The notes beneath the pieces are model-generated. The model ran no database searches. It was given only the letters and a program-made list of their open reading frames with translations, and had not been told where the DNA came from. Shown piece after piece: positions 1-5,638 of a stretch of DNA of 8,514 nt. The position numbers and the translations under genes are program-made. Source of the stretch: Bacteroidales bacterium (GTDB taxonomy: Bacteria; Bacteroidota; Bacteroidia; Bacteroidales; Paludibacteraceae); NCBI GenBank assembly GCA_018066005.1, contig JAGHSG010000044.1, forward strand, positions 1 to 8,514. Reading direction: 5' to 3'. Each line of letters begins with the position of its first letter. Positions within the stretch are counted from its first letter, which is position 1.

Positions 1-60
1 CCGTCGGAGAACATGAAAGCAGCAGTAGCCGCGCGTCGCGCTGCTGCATGTACAATTTAG
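1..60 (+). CDS. possible 3' end of a gene entering from the left
   Basis: Frame 1 is open from the first base and ends at TAG 58-60, giving 19 residues rich in Ala and Arg (roughly PSENMKAAVAARRAAACTI). The composition suits a protein tail, but so short a fragment cannot be assigned a function. Frame 3 is also open, to a stop at 84-86, so the frame is uncertain. The last codons and the stop lie in a TGTACAA repeat, echoing other genes here whose ends are made of repeat DNA. The inverted repeat GCAGCAG (19-25) and CTGCTGC (41-47) is probably a by-product of alanine codons in this tail. Confidence 0.35.
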   Translation, partial: PSENMKAAVAARRAAACTI

Positions 61-81
61 ATATGTACAATGTACAATTTA
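49..81. repeat. TGTACAA heptamer repeats
   Basis: TGTACAA occurs at 49-55, 64-70 and 71-77, the last two directly adjacent. Copies 1 and 3 are both followed by TTTA. It is the same 7-bp style as the TGCACAA repeats at 6716-6750. It lies upstream of the 67-aa gene, and no TAnnTTTG promoter box is visible in it. Confidence 0.7.
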
Positions 82-107
82 TTTAACCAATTAAAGAAAG
101 GGGAAAT

Positions 108-311
108 ATGAAAGCAACTATTTATGCAGAGATACCCTATGAGGTAGATGACAATAAGAAACGTGTAACGCCTTGCCCATATAACGAAACACGTATAGAT
201 GGTACACCTTTTAGAGTAGGTTCTTTATGTTGTATGACTTGCGCATATAGCGTAGGCTATAACGAAACAGACAAGATAGTACGTTGCAGTCATCCTGACG
301 CACGCAACTAA
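108..311 (+). CDS. small cysteine-rich protein, possible zinc-binding
   Basis: This encodes 67 aa of unknown function. It has five cysteines, Cys23, Cys41, Cys42, Cys45 and Cys60, plus His62. The C-C-x-x-C knuckle at 41-45, Cys60 and possibly Cys23 or His62 could form a small zinc-ribbon-like metal site; this is inference from spacing, as I do not recognise a named family. There is no signal peptide or membrane segment, so it is probably cytoplasmic. The start is supported by a purine-rich stretch AAAGGGGA (97-104) just upstream, one of the few good ribosome-binding-like sites here. It is followed after 30 bp by the 171-aa gene, in the same direction, with a spacer holding two TTAACCAA octamers (317-324, 325-332). 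Small Cys-rich proteins of this size are common in early regions of phages and integrated elements. Confidence 0.75.
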   Translation: MKATIYAEIPYEVDDNKKRVTPCPYNETRIDGTPFRVGSLCCMTCAYSVGYNETDKIVRCSHPDARN

Positions 312-341
312 TTATATTAACCAATTAACCAATCAATCATT

Positions 342-857
342 ATGGAAGAAATGACCATTACCCTGACCGGCACGGGTAACGCCGGCAAAGAAGCGTACAA
401 AGAACTGCTTAATCAGATGTTCACCAGAGCAGAGAGTCAACGCGGTGGCAGTAAATTACTGCACGTAACTAATTTGTACGCACAATGTATCACCTTACAG
501 CGTGCTATAGACGAGACGCTGAAAGACCGAGAGGCATCAATCATCGAACTCTTTTTGGATGCAGGCAAGCCCGTTGGTGAGCGTTGCGACTTAGGCGAGG
601 AGTGTTTCACGGTGTCCGACAAGAAAGACTTCAACTATTCGGGCAACGATGATGACGGCTTATATAGTGCCAAGATGCAGCAGATAAACGTCAACAAAGC
701 AGAAGGCAAAGTGCTGACGGCTGAATTAAATGCCATCAAGAAACGTATTGAGTTTGAGCATCCTAATATGCACGTGGAGCACAACTACAACCTCATGTAT
801 AACGGCTATTATCCGGAAGTACACGCTAATGTGGTAGTGACGCCGGAGGCGCGATAA
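342..857 (+). CDS. hypothetical protein, phage/mobile-element type
   Basis: This encodes 171 aa that I do not recognise. The N-terminus (residues 1-25) is Thr/Gly-rich, then helical-looking, charged sequence runs to about residue 75. An acidic patch (FNYSGNDDDG, near residue 101-110) follows, and the C-terminal part ends in a beta-like VHANVVVTPEAR. There is no signal peptide or membrane segment, so it is probably cytoplasmic. The start is at ATG 342, with a second in-frame ATG nine bases on (351); neither has a strong Shine-Dalgarno, and the leader is A/T-rich (CAATCATT). The tail and stop run into repeat DNA: CGCC-gga-GGCG at 841-851 forms a small hairpin and TAA 855-857 sits in the first array spacer. 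Position between other small unknown genes and upstream of a replication-like gene suggests an early-region role, but that is only context. Confidence 0.75.
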   Translation: MEEMTITLTGTGNAGKEAYKELLNQMFTRAESQRGGSKLLHVTNLYAQCITLQRAIDETLKDREASIIELFLDAGKPVGERCDLGEECFTVSDKKDFNYSGNDDDGLYSAKMQQINVNKAEGKVLTAELNAIKKRIEFEHPNMHVEHNYNLMYNGYYPEVHANVVVTPEAR

Positions 858-906
858 CTGCACAGAGTGCGATGACTGCTTCGCGATGACTGCCTACGGC
901 GATAAC
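841..906 (+). repeat. microhairpin array, spacer GATRACT (family B)
   Basis: Tiny perfect hairpins alternate with a near-constant heptamer. Hairpins are CGCC-gga-GGCG (841-851), GCAC-aga-GTGC (860-870), GC-ttc-GC (878-884) and GCC-tac-GGC (892-900). Spacers are GATAACT (853-859), GATGACT (871-877), GATGACT (885-891) and GATAAC (901-906). Stem length and sequence vary but the two arms always match. The first unit overlaps the end and stop codon of the 171-aa gene. It leads directly into the 14-bp tandem repeat that follows. Confidence 0.8.
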
Positions 907-971
907 GTGCAACAACCATCGTGCAACAACCATCGTGAAACAATAATCGTGAAACAATAATCGTGAAACAA
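906..971. repeat. 14-bp tandem repeat (family B, inverted)
   Basis: There are about 4.7 copies of a 14-bp unit: CGTGCAACAACCAT at 906-919 and 920-933, CGTGAAACAATAAT at 934-947 and 948-961, and a partial CGTGAAACAA at 962-971. Each unit is two alternating heptamers. The reverse complement closely matches the array at 6571-6640; exact shared words include CAACCATCGTGAA (927-939) and CCATCGTGCAAC (916-927). It ends 5 bp before the ATG of the 112-aa gene. Confidence 0.85.
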
Positions 972-976
972 GAATT

Positions 977-1315
977 ATGATACAAGAAGCATACGATAGC
1001 TACGTACACGAGGTGTATATGGAGCTATATCAGACCCTAACAGAGGGCACGCAGCAAATACGGCTTAACAACTACACCGGAGATGCCGAAGTAATAACCA
1101 ATAACGGCTATATCTTCCATCCCAGTGTGGACGATATGAACGGTGCTATATTCTTTAGGGGTCAGAGAATCGACCGTCCTTATCAATCATTTTGCACCGT
1201 ATGGTTTGCGGCAAAAGACTATCCCGAACTGGCAAAACTGGTGCGTGAAAAACTGCTCCCCGACGTGGTGGAGCAAGAAAACAATTATAAAATAGAACGC
1301 CTGAAGGCTAATTGA
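977..1315 (+). CDS. hypothetical protein, phage/mobile-element type
   Basis: This encodes 112 aa that I do not recognise. The first 25 residues (IQEAYDSYVHEVYMELYQTL) look like an amphipathic Tyr-rich helix. The middle is mixed beta-like sequence (NNYTGDAEVITNNGYIFHPS) with an aromatic core, and the end is a charged helix (LAKLVREKLLPDVVEQENN). There is no signal peptide or membrane segment, so it is likely cytoplasmic. The ATG at 977 follows the 14-bp repeat array directly, with no clear Shine-Dalgarno. The last codons are part of a repeat array: residues ERLKAN are encoded by the first hairpin unit (GCC-tgaa-GGC, 1299-1308) and TGA 1313-1315 is in its spacer. This suggests that the array invaded, or grew back into, the gene's 3' end. 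Confidence 0.72.
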   Translation: MIQEAYDSYVHEVYMELYQTLTEGTQQIRLNNYTGDAEVITNNGYIFHPSVDDMNGAIFFRGQRIDRPYQSFCTVWFAAKDYPELAKLVREKLLPDVVEQENNYKIERLKAN

Positions 1316-1360
1316 ACGCAAAGCTAATAGAACGGGCAAAGCCCTAATAGAACGCTTCGC
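1291..1360 (+). repeat. microhairpin array, spacer TAATAGAAC (family A)
   Basis: Four tiny hairpins are separated by a 9-nt spacer. Hairpins are GCC-tgaa-GGC (1299-1308), GC-aaa-GC (1318-1324), GGGC-aaa-GCCC (1334-1344) and GC-ttc-GC (1354-1360). Spacers are ATAGAAC (1292-1298), TAATTGAAC (1309-1317), TAATAGAAC (1325-1333) and TAATAGAAC (1345-1353). Arms vary together and stay complementary. The spacer's exact reverse complement, GTTCTATTA, is the spacer of the array at 6098-6195. The array overlaps the last codons and stop of the 112-aa gene. Confidence 0.85.
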
Positions 1361-1388
1361 TAATAACTAATAACTAATAACTAAAAGA
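1361..1388. repeat. TAATAAC heptamer repeat
   Basis: There are three perfect direct copies of TAATAAC (1361-1367, 1368-1374, 1375-1381) and a decayed fourth (TAAAAGA, 1382-1388). It continues straight on from the microhairpin array, so it may be the array spacer amplified after losing its hairpin. It ends 3 bp before the ATG of the 182-aa gene and fills its would-be ribosome-binding region. Confidence 0.8.
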
Positions 1389-1391
1389 ATT

Positions 1392-1940
1392 ATGAAGTAC
1401 GACAAATTTACAGCCGACCAAATGGCAGGCGAATTGAAATTACAATGTGCCACAACAGCAAACCAAATTTTGGAACGCTTTGACGCGTTAGTAACTTATC
1501 CGGGCAACACCCCATTGCAGAACTACCACAATGCTCTGCTGTGTTTTCAGGAAGCAGAAGGAATAGTCCATCAGGCATTAGGTGCTGCACTCGATCAGTT
1601 GCGTGTGGAGAAGCCCGAACTATTCAAGCCGGCAAATTATTGCTTTGCGCCCGAGTTACGCAACAAGGAGTTGAAGAAACTGCCTGTAATCGAATATGAC
1701 GGCTGCAAAATCCGCTTGGGTGTGTTTGCAGACTTTAGTAATCAGGGTCGCAAGGACACCAAAATTGGCATGCTGATAAACAACCTGCGCATCAATTATC
1801 GGCAGGGCGAAAGCATGTACAGGAACCTTGTCAAAGCGATTGATGAATTTCTCAAGAAAAAAGAGAACAAACGAGCCAAGCCAACCACGGCAGAAGAGAC
1901 CCTTGTTTTTGAGGACGTAAAATACGCATTTGAGGGCTAA
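1392..1940 (+). CDS. hypothetical protein, phage/mobile-element type
   Basis: This encodes 182 aa that I do not recognise. The N-terminal 75 residues look all-helical (TADQMAGELKLQCATTANQ, then HNALLCFQEAEGIVHQALGAALDQL). The middle (about 80-130) is mixed and includes LPVIEYDGCKIRLGVFADFS, and the C-terminus is a Lys-rich helix (NLVKAIDEFLKKKENKRAK) with an acidic end. The basic tail could contact nucleic acid, but no defined motif is visible. There is no signal peptide or membrane segment. ATG 1392 is the natural start, immediately after the TAATAAC repeat. It is the largest of the small-gene run before the replication-like gene and is probably part of the same early operon, as there is no terminator between them. 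Confidence 0.75.
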   Translation: MKYDKFTADQMAGELKLQCATTANQILERFDALVTYPGNTPLQNYHNALLCFQEAEGIVHQALGAALDQLRVEKPELFKPANYCFAPELRNKELKKLPVIEYDGCKIRLGVFADFSNQGRKDTKIGMLINNLRINYRQGESMYRNLVKAIDEFLKKKENKRAKPTTAEETLVFEDVKYAFEG

Positions 1941-1954
1941 ATTTTGCGTATGCT

Positions 1955-1998
1955 CATCGCCCGCTCACGTCCCGTTCATCGCCCGCTTATCAACCGTT
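1955..1998. repeat. 22-bp imperfect duplication built from 11-mers
   Basis: Two 22-bp copies (1955-1976, 1977-1998) can be read as four 11-mers: CATCGCCCGCT, CACGTCCCGTT, CATCGCCCGCT, TATCAACCGTT. The first and third are identical. It fills the spacer between the 182-aa gene and the next gene and has a different sequence from the other spacer repeats. Confidence 0.7.
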
Positions 1999-2016
1999 AA
2001 AATTACGACTAAAAAA

Positions 2017-2358
2017 ATGACCAAAAAAAGCACTAAAAAGCGCACGTCCAATATGGATGAAAAAGTAGGAGTTGTAGCCCTCTATTTGAGGGGGCTACAA
2101 ATCCACCGTTCAGATGCCGGTTATTTGCTGATGGAATACATCGACTATATGGAACTGACGGAGAAAATTACGAATCCCAACAAAGAAATCAAAGAGTGGA
2201 TAAAGATATACAACGACAACTCATTAAAGCGCCTACGCCTAAAAGATGGCATCGTGCGTTATATCTGTAATCACATCCCCAGTAGCGCAAGCAGGGTATT
2301 AAACACGCTATTTGGAAAGGGTAATTGGACGAAAACAAGCGAATGTTCTATCGAGTAG
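2017..2358 (+). CDS. hypothetical small protein with Lys-rich N-terminus
   Basis: This encodes about 113 aa from ATG 2017, or 101 aa from the in-frame ATG 2053; both are plausible. The frame opens earlier (TTG 1930), but that extension is translated repeat DNA and is unlikely to be real. From 2017 the first 12 residues (MTKKSTKKRTSN) are strongly basic and probably disordered. The rest looks helical (GVVALYLRGLQIHRSD, LTEKITNPNKEIKEWIKIY, RLKDGIVRYICNHIPSSASRVLNTLFG). The basic tail hints at DNA or RNA contact, but I do not recognise the family. Its end overlaps the start of the replication-like gene by 16 bp (2343-2358), which suggests translational coupling and a shared role in replication or its control. 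Confidence 0.65.
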   Translation: MTKKSTKKRTSNMDEKVGVVALYLRGLQIHRSDAGYLLMEYIDYMELTEKITNPNKEIKEWIKIYNDNSLKRLRLKDGIVRYICNHIPSSASRVLNTLFGKGNWTKTSECSIE

Positions 2359-3215
2359 ACGCAGATATGATGCACGGATTAGGTTTGCAGGGCAGAGAGG
2401 CGATGGTTTATTCTGCTCTGCTGTACCTGTGCAAGAATGCGCCGTGGAAAGGAACATATACCGAACTAGCTAAAATCTCATGTTGTGGTGATTATATGAC
2501 AGCCCTTCGTATGCTGGAAAAACTACAACAAAAGGGACTAATAAGTATAGCAGATGACGGTATTTGTATTACTCAAAATGAGTACAAGCATACTCAAAAT
2601 GAGTACAAAAATACTCAAAATGAGCAAATTTCCAAAAGAAAAAGTAACCAAAAAGAAAATATAAATAATAATAACGAAGTGAGTGTGAGTAACGCGCACA
2701 CGCAAGAAGAATTTTTATTTCCACATTTTGACGATATGGAACCATTATTCGGAAACAAGATACCCGGCAATACGGGGTACTACAAAATCATCATCGGGGA
2801 GAAAGGCTATTTGAACCCCAAGAAATATGTGCAAGAGATGTACGAGTATTACAACGCTCACGGATGGCCACAAGGTGACAAGCCGGGCATGATGCGCCTG
2901 TGGATGACGCGCGAGGTTAAGATGCGAGGCGGAGATAAGCCCCAACTGAATGAGGACGAGCGCACCTATATGCGCACGTTCTTAGACACGCTGCCCCAAT
3001 ATGCGGTGGTGCATTTCTGCGACGTGCTGCGTGGCTTTAAGATGACGGACAAAAAGGCGGTGTTCTACTTCAGCGCGGACAAAGCACAGGCGGTGGCACA
3101 GTGGCTGATGGATATAGGCATCGCGGACAAAATGACGGCGTATGGGCGGGAAATGACGGTGGCAAAAACGACGTTGACCAACAAGACAAAGTTTTGCTCT
3201 TCGGTAGCGGATTAG
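2343..3215 (+). CDS. winged-helix replication-organiser-like protein, C-terminus altered
   Basis: About 290 aa from ATG 2343; an upstream in-frame TTG at 2325 would add six residues. Residues about 12-78 (REAMVYSALLYLCKNA, YTELAKISCCGDYMTALRML, LQQKGLISI) have the pattern of a winged helix-turn-helix, as in phage and plasmid replication initiators. Residues 77-94 are a TQNEYK repeat, followed by a Lys/Asn-rich linker to about 125. A C-terminal domain (about 126-270) has aromatic and charged motifs that I do not recognise. The linker DNA carries palindromic iterons and an A-rich tract, so the protein may bind within its own gene, as lambda O does. The last 12-16 residues (TNKTKFCSSVAD) are read out of frame from LamG-coding DNA, so the native C-terminus is probably lost. 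The replication role is inferred from architecture, not a sequence match. Confidence 0.65.
   Translation: MFYRVDADMMHGLGLQGREAMVYSALLYLCKNAPWKGTYTELAKISCCGDYMTALRMLEKLQQKGLISIADDGICITQNEYKHTQNEYKNTQNEQISKRKSNQKENINNNNEVSVSNAHTQEEFLFPHFDDMEPLFGNKIPGNTGYYKIIIGEKGYLNPKKYVQEMYEYYNAHGWPQGDKPGMMRLWMTREVKMRGGDKPQLNEDERTYMRTFLDTLPQYAVVHFCDVLRGFKMTDKKAVFYFSADKAQAVAQWLMDIGIADKMTAYGREMTVAKTTLTNKTKFCSSVAD
2570..2626. repeat. three palindromic iterons, candidate replication origin
   Basis: TACTCAAAATGAGTA, a palindrome of two 6-bp arms around AAA, is at 2570-2584 and 2591-2605. A one-mismatch copy (ending GAGCA) is at 2612-2626. The repeat period is exactly 21 bp, two helical turns, so the sites face the same side of the DNA. 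They encode the TQNEYK repeat of the replication-like protein. Position between its DNA-binding and C-terminal domains matches initiator genes with internal origins. Confidence 0.6.
2627..2680. other. A-rich tract, possible DNA unwinding element
   Basis: Strongly A/T-rich and purine-biased sequence directly follows the iterons, including AAAAGAAAAAGTAACC and a run of AATAATAATAA. It encodes the Lys/Asn-rich linker. Iterons followed by an easily melted tract is the usual origin layout; a low-complexity linker alone would also explain it. Confidence 0.4.
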
Positions 3216-5608
3216 ATTACTTTGATAATAACGGCGAAGGATTCGTGTTCCTTGGTCTGGACGAGAACGGACAGATAATTGCTCGTCAAGCCGGTCGCCA
3301 ACTGACGGCTACCGGCAACTACACCGATGGCGAGTGGCACAACATGACCGTCGTTGTTAACCGCAGCGAGAATTACACTGCACTTTATGTAGATGGCGAA
3401 GTAGCCGACAGAAGTAACGGCTCGTTCTTCACCTCATGGGGCCTATCCGGAAACCAAGTCTATATCGGTCAGAGATTGAAAGGTTATATCGATGACCTAT
3501 CTATATGGGAACTGGCGATGCCGGAATCCTATCTCAAAGCGTTCTATACATACGCCCCGACCGGCGTGGAGATGGGACTCACCTGCTACCTGCCGTTCTA
3601 CCGCCGCGTGCTGAACGACTACAGCGTTTACGAGACTCATTATAGTCCGTACAACGCCAAGAAGACACTGGACGCCAATGGCAATTGGGTGAATAAGGAT
3701 GATGTCGTCGTTCTCACCGATGCTTCGGGTATGGCGGTTGACAACAGCGCTCCTATCTGCAAGGACAACGAGTACGAGAAGATGAAATTCAGCTGGACTT
3801 CGCGCGACAACGACCTGGTTATCAACCTCGATATGCCGGATTGGGAAATCAATCACCGTACCATCTTCTTCTCGCTGCGCGATGTAGAAGACCTGCGCGG
3901 CAATAGGTTGCTCAATCCTATTGCTTGGTGTACATACGTTGACCGCAATGTACTCAATTGGTTGCTGAATAGCCGCCATATAGACAAACAGACGGGACGC
4001 GACACCACCTTCATCATGCCTGTCATCAATAAATCCGGCAGACGGATGTACTTCACCATAGAAGACATGCCTAATTGGCTGCAAGCCAGCGAGACTGTCG
4101 GAATGATGCAACCCGAGGAGGAAAGGAATATAACCTTTACCATCCACAAAGACCTGGGGGTAGGCGTCTATAATACCATCATCAATCTCACCGACCAGAA
4201 CGGTTTGACCGACCAACTGCTGCTATCCGTGACAGTCAACGGCAATAAACCCAATTGGGCGATACCAACCAGTTTTGACCAAACGATGAACCTCGTCGGA
4301 CAAGTCCGTTTGCCCAATGCAGATGCCGGTACTTATATAGACACCGACTCCCGCGACATTGTGGGCGCCTTTATGGGTAACACCTGCGTAGGAACGGCGA
4401 ATATAGCTGCCTCCAACACGGATATGGCCAACCTCTATATGAAGATTTACGGCAAAAACGATTTGACCGGCAAAGCGATAACCCTTCGCCTATGGCAGGC
4501 GGCTACGGGCAAGACCTATGTTCTCAAACCCGTGGATGCGGACACGATAACCTTTGCTGCCAATAAGACATACGGCACCGCCTCAAAGCCGGTTGTATTA
4601 TTGACCACTGTTACAGAGGTGCAGAATATTACCGTTTCTACCGGTTGGAACTGGCTCAGTTTCTATGTGCAGCCGGACGATATCAATACATCCTTTGTCA
4701 CTACGGGTGGTTTTGCCAGTTACGAGCAAGTCAAGACCGCTTTCGACGGCGCCGGTGTGGCTAATTATAATGGATCTAAAGCCATGTGGGAGGTATCTGG
4801 CGGTACTACAGGATTCACACCTATGTCGTGGCGCAAGATGTATATGTTCAAGAGCAATACCAATAGAGTGATAGAGGTGGAAGGTACCCGTTTTGCCGAC
4901 AACGAACCGCGCACCATCGACTTGGTTCATGGTTGGAACGACCTGCCTTACCTGCTGGAGTATAACGCTTCCATTGATGTGGCTTTGGCAGACTATTTGG
5001 ACAACGCTTCGGAAGGTGATATAGTCAACGGTTACCATGACTTCGCGATGTTTGATGGTACACAGTGGAGAGGCTCGTTGCAAGCTATGCGTACCGGCGA
5101 AGGTTATTTGCTCTATCGCACGGATACGAAAGATGCCACCCTGACTTATTATCCGGAGAATAGGTCGTATCGTGCTCCTCAGCGAGAGGATAGGACTAAT
5201 CAGTCCATCAGTCAGCGTAGCGGTTCTGCTCATTATTCAACCAACATGCCAATTGTTGCCAAGGTCGCCTCTGACTCCATCCACGTATCAACCGTCACCG
5301 CATACGCTAATGGCGAGTTCGTCGGTGAGGCTACGCCAGTCGAGATGAGTGACGGTACCACGCTGTGGTTCTTGTCCGCTCATGCTGCGGAAGGCAGTAC
5401 AATCACCTTTGTTCTGAACGAGGGCAAGCAGAGTACAACCTCCTCCACAACGGTACGTTACGAGGCATTCGCTCCTGTCGGGAATATCCGACACCCGTTG
5501 ATGCTGCTCTTCGATAATGACCAGCCGATGAAGGTAATCGAGAATGATCTCCTCTATATCTACCGCAACGGTCATGTCTATGACGCGCAAGGGGCATTTG
5601 TTAAATAA
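3101..5608 (+). CDS. 5'-truncated LamG/BACON-like secreted surface protein
   Basis: The open frame gives 835 aa from a GTG at 3101, but true homology probably starts near 3175, as the first 25 residues are antisense-like overlap with the upstream gene. Visible modules, in order: a LamG/concanavalin-like fold lacking its N-terminal strands (about 30-150, with GEWHNMTVVVN and LYVDGEVAD); an Ig-like segment (about 215-285); a BACON-like segment (about 310-385, MPNWLQAS to LLLSVTVNG); an IVGAFMGNTCVG module (386-500); two GWN repeats (STGWNWLSFYV, 512-522; HGWNDLPYLL, 610-619); a second GEFVGEATP module (716-780); and a tail LLYIYRNGHVYDAQGAFVK resembling a type IX secretion C-terminal signal. 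The native protein is probably cell-surface. Signal peptide and start codon are absent, so it is likely not expressed correctly unless fused or recombined. Confidence 0.8.
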   Translation: MADGYRHRGQNDGVWAGNDGGKNDVDQQDKVLLFGSGLDYFDNNGEGFVFLGLDENGQIIARQAGRQLTATGNYTDGEWHNMTVVVNRSENYTALYVDGEVADRSNGSFFTSWGLSGNQVYIGQRLKGYIDDLSIWELAMPESYLKAFYTYAPTGVEMGLTCYLPFYRRVLNDYSVYETHYSPYNAKKTLDANGNWVNKDDVVVLTDASGMAVDNSAPICKDNEYEKMKFSWTSRDNDLVINLDMPDWEINHRTIFFSLRDVEDLRGNRLLNPIAWCTYVDRNVLNWLLNSRHIDKQTGRDTTFIMPVINKSGRRMYFTIEDMPNWLQASETVGMMQPEEERNITFTIHKDLGVGVYNTIINLTDQNGLTDQLLLSVTVNGNKPNWAIPTSFDQTMNLVGQVRLPNADAGTYIDTDSRDIVGAFMGNTCVGTANIAASNTDMANLYMKIYGKNDLTGKAITLRLWQAATGKTYVLKPVDADTITFAANKTYGTASKPVVLLTTVTEVQNITVSTGWNWLSFYVQPDDINTSFVTTGGFASYEQVKTAFDGAGVANYNGSKAMWEVSGGTTGFTPMSWRKMYMFKSNTNRVIEVEGTRFADNEPRTIDLVHGWNDLPYLLEYNASIDVALADYLDNASEGDIVNGYHDFAMFDGTQWRGSLQAMRTGEGYLLYRTDTKDATLTYYPENRSYRAPQREDRTNQSISQRSGSAHYSTNMPIVAKVASDSIHVSTVTAYANGEFVGEATPVEMSDGTTLWFLSAHAAEGSTITFVLNEGKQSTTSSTTVRYEAFAPVGNIRHPLMLLFDNDQPMKVIENDLLYIYRNGHVYDAQGAFVK
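3155..3190. other. junction between replication-like gene and truncated surface-protein gene
   Basis: Left of here the coding signal is in the frame of the replication-like protein. To the right it switches to a different + frame that reads straight into the middle of a LamG domain (DKVLLFGSG). There is no start codon, leader, repeat or terminator between them, unlike every other gene boundary in the window. The exact breakpoint cannot be fixed by eye. It could be an element end, a deletion, or an assembly join. Confidence 0.6.
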
Positions 5609-5638
5609 CCAATTAGACAATTTGTAAATTAGTAAATT

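Noticed and set aside
19..47. Hairpin GCAGCAG/CTGCTGC as a terminator
   Set aside because: There is no T-run after it, the 15-base loop is long, and alanine codons of a gene tail explain the symmetry.
1291..1360. CRISPR array interpretation of the repeat/hairpin units
   Set aside because: Repeats are 9 nt and the variable parts are 7-11 nt palindromes, far too short for CRISPR repeats and spacers, and no cas gene is present.
1930..2016. TTG start extending the Lys-rich small protein by 29 residues
   Set aside because: The extension is translated 22-bp repeat, overlaps the previous gene's stop, and has no ribosome-binding site.
3497..4216. 239-aa open frame on the minus strand
   Set aside because: It is antisense to the surface protein gene, whose + frame has recognisable LamG, Ig-like and BACON-like patterns. 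The minus product shows no signal, motif or leader.
4598..5233. 211-aa open frame on the minus strand
   Set aside because: It is antisense to the GWN-repeat region of the surface protein and its composition is that of a shadow frame; the + strand explains the DNA fully.
5590..5638. Promoter before the lipoprotein gene (TTTG near 5596 and ATTTG near 5620)
   Set aside because: There is no TAnnTTTG box at correct spacing; the short spacer suits an operon.
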